From assembly GCF_002874535.1 (NCBI RefSeq), contig NZ_CP025025.1:2999312-3063311 (forward strand): a stretch of 64,000 nucleotides of DNA, read 5' to 3'. The translations under genes and the position numbers were made by a program. Below the pieces are notes generated by a model. It made no database searches and was not told the DNA's origin. It saw only the letters and a list, made by a program, of their open reading frames with translations. Source of the stretch: Mesobacillus jeotgali (GTDB taxonomy: Bacteria > Bacillota > Bacilli > Bacillales > Cytobacillaceae). This document shows positions 34,134-43,194 of the stretch, in pieces; the stretch's first letter is position 1, and every line of letters begins with the position of its first letter.

Positions 34134-34598
34134 GTGCAAGTTTTCATTGGAATAGAGGCCAGCCCTTTACTTTCTGAACTGCCTGACTTCGAACAGTTTC
34201 TTCAATCTGCCGCACCTCCGCTTCTTGTTCATGAAAATATTTATATTTATAATGATCAGCAAACAGCGGATGTAGCTTCAGGTTTGTTGTCAGAAGCAGA
34301 TCTTCATGAAGAAAATCATCAATTGATAAAAACAGAAGGAACAGCGGGAGAAGATTTTTACGATTATGGATTTCACTCTGGTGTCGATGTTTTTCTATTC
34401 ACAAATGATTTGTCAGCCTTCAGATTTACAGGTGGCAGCGAAGTTCAGAGTGAAATGGCCCTCCTGCAGCTGGAAGAACATCTTGTTTTTAAGACTGCTG
34501 AAGGCATTTATTTTACCATAGACCATTATACTGACCTGGTATTGGGTATAGTAAAGGCATATGGGGTTAAAGTTGAGTTTTTAGACCTCGACAAATGA
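34134..34598 (+). CDS. Unrecognised acidic protein, 154 aa
   Basis: GTG start with AAAGGAGG 7 nt upstream. The product is acidic (many E and D), without signal peptide or membrane helix, and with no cysteine. Alternating hydrophobic pattern suggests a mixed alpha/beta cytoplasmic domain. The phrase ENIYIYNDQQTAD and the end VKAYGVKVEFLDLDK carry no motif I know. It lies alone on the plus strand, divergent from yqgX and upstream of yqgW. The good ribosome binding site supports a real gene. Confidence 0.6.
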   Translation: MQVFIGIEASPLLSELPDFEQFLQSAAPPLLVHENIYIYNDQQTADVASGLLSEADLHEENHQLIKTEGTAGEDFYDYGFHSGVDVFLFTNDLSAFRFTGGSEVQSEMALLQLEEHLVFKTAEGIYFTIDHYTDLVLGIVKAYGVKVEFLDLDK

Positions 34599-34728
34599 TA
34601 TAAAAAATTATAAAATATAAAACGAGTGTACGCTTGTCATTACATAACAGGCTGCCGCCTATATTTCATTCAAACTTATTCAACAAACAGGCTTTATTGT
34701 CTGCCTAATTTATGAAGGGGGCTTTTTC

Positions 34729-34902
34729 ATGGGTTTTGCTATTATTTGCGCTTTAATTACACTGCTTGCCGGTTACGCAACATTTTCGGCACTTAAAAAC
34801 AAAAACATTCTTGGTATCGCGTTTGCTGGAGGAACATTCTTGGTTATTGGCTGGTTCACAGTCATGACGATCCTTAACTCTGGATTCCCAACAGCGCATT
34901 AA
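34729..34902 (+). CDS. yqgW: YqgW-like small membrane protein (DUF2759)
   Basis: 57 aa, ATG at 34729 with GAAGGGGG 6-8 nt upstream. Two transmembrane helices (residues 3-22 and 27-49) joined by LKNKN. It matches the DUF2759/YqgW family, in the expected place beside yqgV. Function unknown. It is followed by a strong terminator. Confidence 0.75.
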   Translation: MGFAIICALITLLAGYATFSALKNKNILGIAFAGGTFLVIGWFTVMTILNSGFPTAH

Positions 34903-34910
34903 TTCGAAAC

Positions 34911-34942
34911 AAAAAGACCACCCTTTGCTGGTGGTCTTTTTT
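34911..34942 (+). terminator. Terminator of yqgW
   Basis: 12-bp stem AAAAAGACCACC / GGTGGTCTTTTT with a 7-base loop, 8 bp after the stop codon. Confidence 0.85.
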
Positions 34943-34989
34943 CGTTTCTAACTTGAAAAGAAAGTATAAACTTTTTCACTTAGATTAGT

Positions 34990-35263
34990 GTCTAGCTCCA
35001 GCGCCTAGCCAGTTTTCATCCCCGAGAATGCTTCCCTCGAGTATCTTGCGATAAGCGTCAGCTTTGAGCAGCTCAAGTTCGCTTGTCTAGCTACGGCTCC
35101 TAACTCCTCGAGACGCTTCGGTCCAGGCGCTTGCGCTTTTCTTTGTCCATCTACAGCGCCTAGCCCCTCGAGTCGCTTCAGTCCGCCCACTGAAGTCAAA
35201 GAACGACTTCATCGGTCGGCCCTCCAGCGCTTATCGGGGCTGACCGAGGCGCTTGCGCTTTTC
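34990..35263. repeat. Dispersed GC-rich repeat, copy B with partial copies
   Basis: The unit at 35155-35263 equals copy A (30316-30424) in length, 109 bp, with only scattered differences. The 165 bp to its left hold rearranged partial pieces of the same element (AGCTCCAGCGCCTAG; CGAGACGCTTCGGTCC; AGGCGCTTGCGCTTTTCTT). It fills the 320-bp gap between yqgW and yqgV and abuts the yqgV stop codon. No gene is seen here. Confidence 0.85.
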
Positions 35264-35578
35264 TTATTGCTGCAGCAATTCGTTTACTCTGTTTATCTTA
35301 TCCTGCATCTTTCTTTTTACATCACGCCTGTCGTCAATCCGGATATTTGTGGCTACTCGCTGGATGCCAGCATTGAACGGTGCTTCGTGGATCGCCTGGA
35401 TTACCTCAAACAAAACAGGAAGTTCACCTTCGATCAAGGTATTCATCGGTGTAAGTTGATATTGGATTTTGCCCTGTTCTTCATACTTCTTAAGAATTCT
35501 TTGGATATCTGCTACATACGAACTGACACTTGGTGTCTGTGTTCCGATTGGAATCACTGTTACATCAACAATCGCCAT
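35264..35578 (-). CDS. yqgV: MTH1187-family thiamine-binding protein (YqgV)
   Basis: A 104-aa ferredoxin-like-fold protein of the MTH1187/YkoF-type thiamine-binding family. Features: VTVIPIGTQTPSVSSYVADIQRIL, PMNTLIEGELPVLFEVIQAIHEAP, and ATNIRIDDRRD. The family binds thiamine or its HMP moiety in the cytoplasm. AAGGAG lies 9 nt before ATG 35578. It follows yqgU after 21 nt and may be co-transcribed. Confidence 0.85.
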   Translation of the reverse strand: MAIVDVTVIPIGTQTPSVSSYVADIQRILKKYEEQGKIQYQLTPMNTLIEGELPVLFEVIQAIHEAPFNAGIQRVATNIRIDDRRDVKRKMQDKINRVNELLQQ

Positions 35579-35599
35579 CAAAATCTCTCCTTGAAATTA

Positions 35600-36760
35600 T
35601 TATTGAACGAGATCAATTACCTCGTTTGTCTTGATATTCAAGAGTTTATCAAACTGGAAACCGTACAGGCACATTTCTCCGGAGGGAGAGCAGGAAAGTG
35701 GCTCGTTGGCCATTTCGGTGAAAATAACTTCCTCTTTACCTGTTTCTAAATGATAACGCATCAAGTCAAATCCTCCATCGTAAAGGTCCGCTTCACCCTG
35801 CTCTGTTGCCTTTAGATAAATAAAATACTCTCCATTTTCCATTAAATCATAAAAAGGAACGACCCATCCAGAAAAAGATGTTAACAACGGAGCCTCGATA
35901 TTTCCGACCGATTTGTCACCCTTCCTGAAGAATGCATACTGTCCCGATTCTTGATTTTCTTCTTCAATCACTTTTACAGTCATTAAGTATGGTCCTTGCG
36001 AATCAAATTGATATACATCTTCGAGTAAAGTTTCAGTTTTGTTTTCCTTCACAGAAAAGGTCCGTAGCGGGGCATTTAGTGAAATCCCGTCTTCATCCCA
36101 CTCCTGATAAACGAGGACATCCTCAGAAATCCATCTTACAAAAGGCTCTGGCATTTTGATCTCTTTCAGATTATTATCCCTTAAATCCAATAAATAACTA
36201 CTGAAATCCCAATCTTCTGTAAATGCAGAAACAACTAGCAAACTCTCATCGAACGGATTCCATTCAAAAGTTAGTTCATAAGATTGAATGCTTGTAGAAT
36301 ACAATTCATTTCCCGTCAAATCGATAACAGTGAGGAGACCCTCCTCTGATGCAGCGCTATGTATCATCACCTTTGTTTTCTCCGGACTTGGTACCGCCGT
36401 AATGATTGGCTGCTCACTTCTATATAGCAATGATGCCTTTCCTGTTACAAGATTGTATGAATACAATAATGAATTGCTTTCCCCTTTATTTGAAATGTAG
36501 AGAATTTCTGAATCACTTAGCCAGCCTGCAGACTTATAGAATTCTTCCTGTTCTCCAATCTCGATTGGAACAATTTCTGCTCCTAAAAATGAAGGGCCAG
36601 GGGACTCCTTTACTCTATTGAAGCCGTGACCAGCTCCCTCATGCAATGAAGCATCAAGCTTCTGGGAGCAGCCGGAAAGGCCGAGTGCAGAAGTGATGAT
36701 GATTAGCAACAACCAGCTAACATAAGGTATACGATATGTACTCTCCTTACTTTGTCTCAC
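35600..36760 (-). CDS. yqgU: YqgU-like lipoprotein
   Basis: About 386 aa. The signal peptide ends in lipobox LSGC (Cys31), so it is predicted to be a membrane-anchored extracytoplasmic lipoprotein. The mature part has repeated W/D-rich beta segments (WLSDSEILYISNKG, FEWNPFDESLLVVSAF, RWISEDVLVYQEW) suggesting a beta-propeller. Function unknown; position equals yqgU. I chose the GTG at 36760 because GGGGGG lies 8 nt upstream; the GTG at 36769 overlaps that site. Confidence 0.8.
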   Translation of the reverse strand: MRQSKESTYRIPYVSWLLLIIITSALGLSGCSQKLDASLHEGAGHGFNRVKESPGPSFLGAEIVPIEIGEQEEFYKSAGWLSDSEILYISNKGESNSLLYSYNLVTGKASLLYRSEQPIITAVPSPEKTKVMIHSAASEEGLLTVIDLTGNELYSTSIQSYELTFEWNPFDESLLVVSAFTEDWDFSSYLLDLRDNNLKEIKMPEPFVRWISEDVLVYQEWDEDGISLNAPLRTFSVKENKTETLLEDVYQFDSQGPYLMTVKVIEEENQESGQYAFFRKGDKSVGNIEAPLLTSFSGWVVPFYDLMENGEYFIYLKATEQGEADLYDGGFDLMRYHLETGKEEVIFTEMANEPLSCSPSGEMCLYGFQFDKLLNIKTNEVIDLVQ

Positions 36761-36967
36761 TTCTATCACCCCCCATTTTAAACAATGTATATATCTGTAC
36801 GTTAGAAACTCGTAAATGTTTCAATGATTTTCGAAAAATTCATATTTATTGCAACCCAGAATTATTTCTGACTTTCACCAAACAAATGTGAAAATCCCAC
36901 TAAGTAATATCCCATGTATCCAGGCAAATTACCATCCTTATTTTTCTGAAAGAATCAATTTTCATAA

Positions 36968-36997
36968 TAAAAACCTGCACCATAAGGCACAGGTTTC
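36968..36997 (-). terminator. Terminator of the LtaS-like gene
   Basis: Stem AAACCTG / CAGGTTT with a 12-base partly paired loop and Ts on the minus strand, about 10 bp after the stop. Confidence 0.6.
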
Positions 36998-37005
36998 AAT
37001 AAAAT

Positions 37006-38895
37006 TTACTCATTTGATTTCGGGTAACTCTTTTCTTTACTGGCATTTTTCTCGTCATAAAATCTCAGCAAGTCCCCATAAATAATTTTATCGGAAAACT
37101 CGAGCTCGTTCTTTGCTTGATCAAAGAAAGGCTCACAAGCTGCTTTGTCAGTCGGCTCACCAGTTGATTTATCATAGCAAGTTTCTCTTGTGAATACATG
37201 ATCCTTAGTGATGAAGCTGCCATCGCGCAGAACCGCAAAGTCCAGCCGGTCCTTTGAGAATAGGTCTGATCCGAAGTCAATGTTATTCTTAGTATCGATT
37301 CCTAACAGATGGAGAATAGTCGGCTTAAGGTCAATCTGTCCGCCTACAGTTGGAATCGTCTTGCCTTCCTGACCAGGGATATGAACAATCAGCGGTACCT
37401 GCTGTAGCTGCGTGCTTTCAAATGGTGTAATCTCCTTGCCGAGATACTCACCCATCGCCTTATTATGGTTCTCGGAGATTCCATAATGATCACCGTATAA
37501 AATGATGATTGAATCCTCATATAGACCTTCATCTTTTAATTCTTGTATAAACAGTTTCAAAGCTTCATCCTGATAACGGACAGTCGGGAAATAATTGTTG
37601 ACTGTCTTGTCATTTGAAGTATATGGCTCGACAAAGCGGTCTTCTTCATTCAATTCGAATGGGAAGTGATTCGTCAATGTAATGAACTTTGAATAAAATG
37701 GCTTTGGCATAGCCTTCAAGTGATCAACAGACTGCTGGAAGAACTCAATATCTTTCATTCCCCAGCCTACTGAATTTTCCTCATTCACATCATAATCCGG
37801 CAATGAATAGAAGCGCTCGTATCCCATTGATTGATACATGATATCACGGTTCCAGAAGCTCTTGTTATTCGCATGCATAGAAGCAGTGAAGTAGCCGTTC
37901 TCATTCAAGATTTCAGGTGTCGCTGAATATTCATTTCCTGAGTGCGTAAAGAAAACTGCACCACGGCTTAATGGATACAATGAGTTATCTACAAGGAATT
38001 CGGAGTCTGAAGTTTTCCCCTGGCCGGTCTGGTGATAAAAATTATTAAAGTAATAGCTTTCTTTAATGAAATCGTTCAGGAAAGGTGTAATTTCCTGTCC
38101 ATTCACAGTTTGGTTTATGACAAAGTTCTGCGTGGATTCCATTGAAATCAGAATCACGTTCTTGCCCTTGGCGATACCAAACATGTCCTCGTTCGGCGGC
38201 AGATAGTTAGCACGCACATAGTTGTCAATATCAGCCAGTTCACTGCCATCAGCCATAGCTCTCTGTGCCGAAGACTTTGACTGTAAGAAAGCATCATAAA
38301 GATGATAATTGTATGTCCCAATATTCTTGACCAGCATTTCTCTATCGAATGTTCTAGTCAACAGCTGCGGACGCTCAGTTTCAGCCATTCCCAGGTTGAA
38401 AAATGAAATCGCGATCGCCACAAGGAAATATGCTCTGCGGTCCACCTTTGTGTATTCCCGATATCCTATTAGATTTGGTTTGGCTTTTAATAAAAGTGCC
38501 AATACGAGGATATCAGCGAAATATAACAAGTCACTGAAGTTGATCAATTCAGTAACACTGCTTCCCAAGTCGCTCATATTGCTCGTTTGGAAAAGCACAG
38601 GTATCGTCAGGAAGTCATTGAAAAAACGGTAAAACACTACATTCGCGAACAAGATTGCTGAAACTATGAAACTTGTAATCAAAACGTAGCGTTTCTGAGC
38701 CTTTTCCTTCATGAACATGCTGACTCCAAAAATGACCATCAGGAAACTTAATGGATTCATGAACAGGATGATCTCCTGTCTCCAGTTCTCAATCTTTATA
38801 TCAAAGCTAGTTTTATAGGCAATATAAGTCTTTAACCAAAGCAGGATTGTCGCAATCGCAACAATGGATGCTTTAGTCCATTTATTATTCTTCAT
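37006..38895 (-). CDS. yqgS: LtaS-type glycerol phosphate transferase (YqgS)
   Basis: A 629-aa LTA-synthase family enzyme that adds glycerol phosphate from phosphatidylglycerol to lipoteichoic acid outside the membrane. Five N-terminal transmembrane helices fill residues 1-175. The extracellular sulfatase-like domain shows [10 protein letters not shown] (metal Glu), [10 protein letters not shown] with the catalytic Thr, and [12 protein letters not shown] (metal ligands). Family enzymes are cleaved between the two parts. Position matches YqgS, one of several LtaS paralogues in B. subtilis. GGAGG precedes the ATG. Confidence 0.93.
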   Translation of the reverse strand: MKNNKWTKASIVAIATILLWLKTYIAYKTSFDIKIENWRQEIILFMNPLSFLMVIFGVSMFMKEKAQKRYVLITSFIVSAILFANVVFYRFFNDFLTIPVLFQTSNMSDLGSSVTELINFSDLLYFADILVLALLLKAKPNLIGYREYTKVDRRAYFLVAIAISFFNLGMAETERPQLLTRTFDREMLVKNIGTYNYHLYDAFLQSKSSAQRAMADGSELADIDNYVRANYLPPNEDMFGIAKGKNVILISMESTQNFVINQTVNGQEITPFLNDFIKESYYFNNFYHQTGQGKTSDSEFLVDNSLYPLSRGAVFFTHSGNEYSATPEILNENGYFTASMHANNKSFWNRDIMYQSMGYERFYSLPDYDVNEENSVGWGMKDIEFFQQSVDHLKAMPKPFYSKFITLTNHFPFELNEEDRFVEPYTSNDKTVNNYFPTVRYQDEALKLFIQELKDEGLYEDSIIILYGDHYGISENHNKAMGEYLGKEITPFESTQLQQVPLIVHIPGQEGKTIPTVGGQIDLKPTILHLLGIDTKNNIDFGSDLFSKDRLDFAVLRDGSFITKDHVFTRETCYDKSTGEPTDKAACEPFFDQAKNELEFSDKIIYGDLLRFYDEKNASKEKSYPKSNE

Positions 38896-39123
38896 TTGTT
38901 TGTTACCTCCCTGTTAAAAATAACAGATATGGGAATTTTAAGGTGATTTTTTCCACTTGCTCAAGAATCAAAGATAATCTTAATACTTTTTTTTCTAAAA
39001 AGCAAACAAAATTAAACTTAAAAAAGCATAGACCAATTACTGTCATTTTCCTCTATTTTAGACGAATCAAACCTAAAAAAGTTTCAGGAATGTCCAAATT
39101 CCGAAAATTGAAACTTTTGGCAT

Positions 39124-39157
39124 AAAAAAACAGGGAGTTTTATCCCAAACTCCCTGC
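39124..39157 (-). terminator. Terminator of glcK
   Basis: Perfect 10-bp stem CAGGGAGTTT / AAACTCCCTG with a 6-base loop and a minus-strand run of seven Ts. Confidence 0.85.
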
Positions 39158-39169
39158 TGCTGATTTTTC

Positions 39170-40141
39170 TTATCCAATTTTGTTCTTAACCAGCCACGCC
39201 GCACCAATCACGCCCGCATCATTTCCCAATGTTGCGATGCTGATTTCAGTCGATTGTGCTACTCGTGGAAAAGAATTACGTAAAAATTGCTCTTTTATTG
39301 GATCGAGCAAAACATTTCCTGCTTTTGAAACTCCGCCTCCAAGTACAATTTTTTCAGGATTAAGAGTATTAGCGATATTCGCAAGAGCAATCCCCAGATG
39401 CAAAGCAACTGAATCGACGACTTTCAACGCTAATTGGTCATTTCTTTTTGCCGAATCGAAAACATCTTTTGCTGTCACATGGCCAGTTTCCTTATACACC
39501 ACTGAAAGTTCTCCAGCTGGGGTTCCTTCGTTCAAAGCTGCAGTGGCAATCCGGACAATCCCAGTTGCTGAAGCAATGGTTTCCAGGCAACCTGTCTTGC
39601 CACAGTTACACGGAGCCCCACCTTCAGCTATTGAAGTAATATGGCCTATCTCGCCAGCAGCACCGCTGACTCCGTGTACAATGTCTCCATTCGTGATAAC
39701 GCCTCCGCCTACACCTGTTCCCAGAGTGACACATACAAGATCTTTTGCACCATTTCCAGCACCTTTCCACATCTCACCAAGTGCTGCGCAGTTTGCGTCA
39801 TTATCGATTACAGCCGGAAGCGAGGTTTCGACTTCAAGTAAGTCTTTTAGCGGGTAAGGCTCTCTCCATCCAAGGTTCACTGCTTCATAAATCACGCCAG
39901 TGGCAAGGTCAACCGGACCAGGTGCCCCCATGCCAATCCCAAGGATTTCACTTTTTGAATGTCCTAACTCCTCAAGCTTCGCATCAATCCCCTTTGCGAT
40001 ATTGACCGTTATATTTTTCCCTTCATCAGAAACATCTGTTGGGATCTCCCATTTGTGCAGTATTTCTCCATATAAACTTATGAAAGCAAGTTTGGTTGTT
40101 GTTCCTCCTAAATCTACACCTACTAGCCACTTTTCAGCCAT
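39170..40141 (-). CDS. glcK: Glucokinase, ROK family
   Basis: ATP-dependent phosphorylation of glucose to glucose 6-phosphate. 323 aa. The phosphate loop is [25 protein letters not shown] carries the catalytic Asp; the ROK zinc site is [10 protein letters not shown] with the preceding His (GEIGHITSI). Residue count and motifs agree with B. subtilis GlcK (YqgR). It starts 6 nt after yqgQ, which always precedes it. Confidence 0.95.
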   Translation of the reverse strand: MAEKWLVGVDLGGTTTKLAFISLYGEILHKWEIPTDVSDEGKNITVNIAKGIDAKLEELGHSKSEILGIGMGAPGPVDLATGVIYEAVNLGWREPYPLKDLLEVETSLPAVIDNDANCAALGEMWKGAGNGAKDLVCVTLGTGVGGGVITNGDIVHGVSGAAGEIGHITSIAEGGAPCNCGKTGCLETIASATGIVRIATAALNEGTPAGELSVVYKETGHVTAKDVFDSAKRNDQLALKVVDSVALHLGIALANIANTLNPEKIVLGGGVSKAGNVLLDPIKEQFLRNSFPRVAQSTEISIATLGNDAGVIGAAWLVKNKIG

Positions 40142-40147
40142 ATTAAG

Positions 40148-40363
40148 TCACCTTTTCTCATTTGCGTTTTTTTCTTTTTCCATCCGGATTTCTTGTCTTA
40201 AAAGCAAAATCGCAGACTGGTAATCTTTTGTTTCAATCAATTGGGAATTATACAATTCCTTCAGTTCGGCTCCCATGAGCTCTAAATCCGCCACTCTGTC
40301 ACCTATGTAAATAATTGTCCCGAATTTTTTCAGGAACTGCTGGATATCGTAAATTGTCTTCAA
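40148..40363 (-). CDS. yqgQ: YqgQ family protein
   Basis: 71-aa cytoplasmic protein with the sequence TIYDIQQFLKKFGTIIYIGDRVADLELMG (read in two parts), a DUF910/YqgQ-type three-helix bundle. It is thought to bind single-stranded nucleic acid in structural work; its role is unknown. TTG start with GAGGGG upstream. It is coupled to glcK. Confidence 0.85.
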   Translation of the reverse strand: MKTIYDIQQFLKKFGTIIYIGDRVADLELMGAELKELYNSQLIETKDYQSAILLLRQEIRMEKEKNANEKR

Positions 40364-40545
40364 CGTAATCCCCTCAATGTTTGTGAAAATAAGAGCATGT
40401 TTCCATTACTTAAGTATAATGGATACTCATTGCCTCCTCAAGTATGCAGGAGAAGATTTTATGACAAATAACAAAGTCTTTCATCGCTCAATTGGTATGT
40501 TCTCAGACTACCTAAAGATAGATTATAGTAACGTCTTACAAATGA

Positions 40546-40569
40546 AAAAAGCAGCAAGCGCTGCTTTTT
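40546..40569 (-). terminator. Terminator of the spoVAF-like gene
   Basis: Perfect 10-bp stem AAAAAGCAGC / GCTGCTTTTT with an AAGC loop, just after the stop codon on the minus strand. Confidence 0.8.
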
Positions 40570-40574
40570 AATCA

Positions 40575-42035
40575 TTACCTATCAGGATCCTGCGGTTTCA
40601 AAATCCGCGGCCTTCTGTTCTTTAATGGAATCGGAGACCGAACGAGCACGTCGCGGAATGCCCGCGGGTTGAACGGTATGAATGGCCAGAGGTAAGGTAC
40701 ACCAAAGGAATTCATTCTTGCTAGCAGGATGATGAACAGGACAACCCCAATTAGGAAACCGTATAATTGGAATGCTGCAGTCAGTACTAACAAGAAAATC
40801 CTTACAAGCCGGTTTGCCAGACTCATTTCATAACTTGGTGTTGCGAAAGTTCCAATTGCCGCAATCGCAAGATAAAGGATGACTTCATTTGTCAGCAGGC
40901 CCACTTCAACTGCCACTTGTCCAATCATCAGGGCAGCGACTAGTCCAAGCGCGGTTGCCAGGGAGGTCGGCGTATGGATGGCAGCCATCCTGAGCACATC
41001 GATTCCTATTTCAATCAGAAAGAACTGAAGAAATAACGGAATTTGACCTGGATCATTCGGACCGATAAATGCCAGCTTCTCCGGGAGCAGTTCTGGTTTG
41101 ACCGCGAATAAATACCATAAAGGAAGCATGAACAAGGAAGCCCATACAGCCATGAACCGCACCATTCTAAGATAAGCACCGACAAGCGGTTTATTTCGGT
41201 ACTCCTCGGCGTGCTGCAAATGATGCCAGAAGGTTGTCGGGGTTATAAGGACACTTGGCGATCCGTCAACGATGATGCAGACATGGCCTTCATATAAATG
41301 TGTTGCAGCTGTATCAGGGCGCTCTGTGTATCTTACAGTGGGAAATGGGTTCCAATGCTGGCCTGAGATAAATTCTTCGATCGTTTTCTCTCCCATTGGC
41401 AATCCGTCCGTATCAATTTTACTGATTGAATCCTTTACTTTCTTGACCATCTCTGGATCGGCAATATCCTCTATGTAACTGACGACCACATCTGTCTTTG
41501 ACCTTCTGCCGACCTGCAAGTACTCCATTCTCAATGTACGGTCACGGATTCTTCTTCTTGTAAGCGCAGTATTGAAGACCAATGTTTCCACGAAACCATC
41601 TCTCGAACCTCTTACCACCCTTTCTGTATCTGGTTCCTGCGGCCCGCGCACTGGATAGGTTCTTGCATCAATCAGGATGATTTCAGCCACTCCATCTACT
41701 GCTAGCGCCGTAGGGCCAGCCAGAACCATATCTGCTACCTTATCAAGGTCGTCAGTCGTTTCTACCTCAACATAAGGGATGTATGTCTTGACCAGTTTCT
41801 TGAGTGTATCAATGTCCAGGGCTCCAGGCTCAAGCTTCGCAAGCAACTGCATGATATAGAGAAGGATATCGTCCTTTACAAATCCATCAACAAGAAATAG
41901 TGCCATTTCTCTGCCGGCGTACTCGACATCCAGATGGATTACATCAAAACTCTTCCCAATTCCCAGTTCTTCTCTTAAATACTCAATATTTTTTTTCAAA
42001 TCTTCCTGTACGGGATGCTTCGTTTTTTCTGTCAT
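40575..42035 (-). CDS. spoVAF: SpoVAF-like GerA-family germination channel subunit
   Basis: A 486-aa GerA-type protein. Residues 1-260 form the soluble cytoplasmic part (REELGIGKSFDVIHLDVEYAGREMALF, DARTYPVRGPQEPDTERVVRG, GFVETLVFNTALTRRRIRD); residues 285-450 hold about five transmembrane helices; a basic C-terminal tail follows. GEKTIEEFISGQHWNPFPTVRYTERPD is shared with SpoVAF. SpoVAF oligomerises into an ion channel that amplifies germination. It is not inside a spoVA operon here, so a paralogue is possible. The partner YqhR/FigP is at 9812. GGTG-type site precedes the ATG. Confidence 0.85.
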   Translation of the reverse strand: MTEKTKHPVQEDLKKNIEYLREELGIGKSFDVIHLDVEYAGREMALFLVDGFVKDDILLYIMQLLAKLEPGALDIDTLKKLVKTYIPYVEVETTDDLDKVADMVLAGPTALAVDGVAEIILIDARTYPVRGPQEPDTERVVRGSRDGFVETLVFNTALTRRRIRDRTLRMEYLQVGRRSKTDVVVSYIEDIADPEMVKKVKDSISKIDTDGLPMGEKTIEEFISGQHWNPFPTVRYTERPDTAATHLYEGHVCIIVDGSPSVLITPTTFWHHLQHAEEYRNKPLVGAYLRMVRFMAVWASLFMLPLWYLFAVKPELLPEKLAFIGPNDPGQIPLFLQFFLIEIGIDVLRMAAIHTPTSLATALGLVAALMIGQVAVEVGLLTNEVILYLAIAAIGTFATPSYEMSLANRLVRIFLLVLTAAFQLYGFLIGVVLFIILLARMNSFGVPYLWPFIPFNPRAFRDVLVRSPIPLKNRRPRILKPQDPDR

Positions 42036-42312
42036 ATTCTATCCAAACACCTTTCGTTAAGGCTCTTTTATAAACTTTGTTGATGCGATCTTATATCTAA
42101 CTGTGGTCTTAGACCAGGATAAAATTGAAAGAGCACTTACCATGTAATACAGGAGCAGCCATTATGCAATAAGCTGACCAATATTTTCCTGTCCACTTCT
42201 TTCACCATCTTAGACAAAAAAACGTAAATACATACTTAATTGCATGTGTTCCGGACAAGTATCATATAGTGGTTATACCGACCTACCAGACAATCTGAAA
42301 AGGGTGAGCCTA

Positions 42313-43194
42313 ATGAAAAAGTATATATTTTTGGGAATTAGCGCATTAGCCATTGCAGTCTCCGCATTGATGATCCAGCTTCAGAACGTAAACAGTTCAG
42401 AGGAGACGATCACTTTTTTTCCATTGAATGATTCTGTGCAGTACAAGAGCGTGAGTACTTCGTTGGCGCTGCAAAAAGATAAAAAAAATGATAAGCATAC
42501 AATTGATTGGAAGATGCAGTCCAGTTTGGACCAGGAGGCATACTTAAGACAGGATATGGGGCTATTGTTTGTCAACGGACTTTTAAAAGGAAAAGCTGCC
42601 AAATGGGAGCAGGATACAGCAGATGTGTACCAGGAAGACTTCATTTCAAACGGGGAAAGCGCAAGGTATGACGCCATCACTTTTCATTATTCCGAACTGC
42701 ATGGGGACGGCGACAGAATCACAAGCGCTCAAAGGATGTCTGATGACATGCTATATGTGATTGATTCTCCTTTCAGTACACTTCAATCCTTCTCTGTCGC
42801 CAAAAGTAAGCAAGAGAAGGAATGGAAGAATGTCCTGAATAAAAGTGTAAGTAACACACTGAATAAAAGCTTGAACAAGGCTGAAAAGACGTATGGGTTT
42901 AAAGCTTCTAATTATATTGCTGTACCTCTCGATACAATCAGACAATACGAAGACCAGCCTTTAAAAGGTTTTACACAAAAAGAGACTGCCAATATTGTTG
43001 GGAAGTTAATGGAAGGGTTATATAAAAATTATTACCTTGGCATAAAAAAAAGCGATGGCACTGTCGTTGATCCGATTGACAGTACCATGCCTTTGATTTT
43101 GGTTTCTAATGATAAAAGCCATCTGCTGGTTGTAACACAAACTGACTCTGGTGAAAGCATTGTACTCAAGCAGCTTCTTCAAGGTAGTAATTAA
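42313..43194 (+). CDS. Unrecognised secreted or membrane-anchored protein
   Basis: 293 aa from ATG 42313, with AAGGGTGAG 5-6 nt upstream. An N-terminal hydrophobic segment (KKYIFLGISALAIAVSALMI) is an uncleaved signal anchor or signal peptide without lipobox. The rest is polar and rich in K, S and D, with no cysteine and no recognised domain. Extracytoplasmic location is inferred. Its 3' end overlaps the convergent gluP gene by 29 bp. The 277-bp gap before it, up to spoVAF, shows no other feature. Confidence 0.65.
   Translation: MKKYIFLGISALAIAVSALMIQLQNVNSSEETITFFPLNDSVQYKSVSTSLALQKDKKNDKHTIDWKMQSSLDQEAYLRQDMGLLFVNGLLKGKAAKWEQDTADVYQEDFISNGESARYDAITFHYSELHGDGDRITSAQRMSDDMLYVIDSPFSTLQSFSVAKSKQEKEWKNVLNKSVSNTLNKSLNKAEKTYGFKASNYIAVPLDTIRQYEDQPLKGFTQKETANIVGKLMEGLYKNYYLGIKKSDGTVVDPIDSTMPLILVSNDKSHLLVVTQTDSGESIVLKQLLQGSN

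Noticed and set aside
39180-39857. Long plus-strand open frame opposite glcK
   Set aside because: It is antisense to a well-supported glucokinase, has no ribosome binding site and no recognisable domain; it follows from codon bias of the real gene.
40460-40571. A 36-aa plus-strand ORF with a possible ribosome binding site
   Set aside because: Its last third is the terminator hairpin of the spoVAF-like gene, and the product has no recognisable character.
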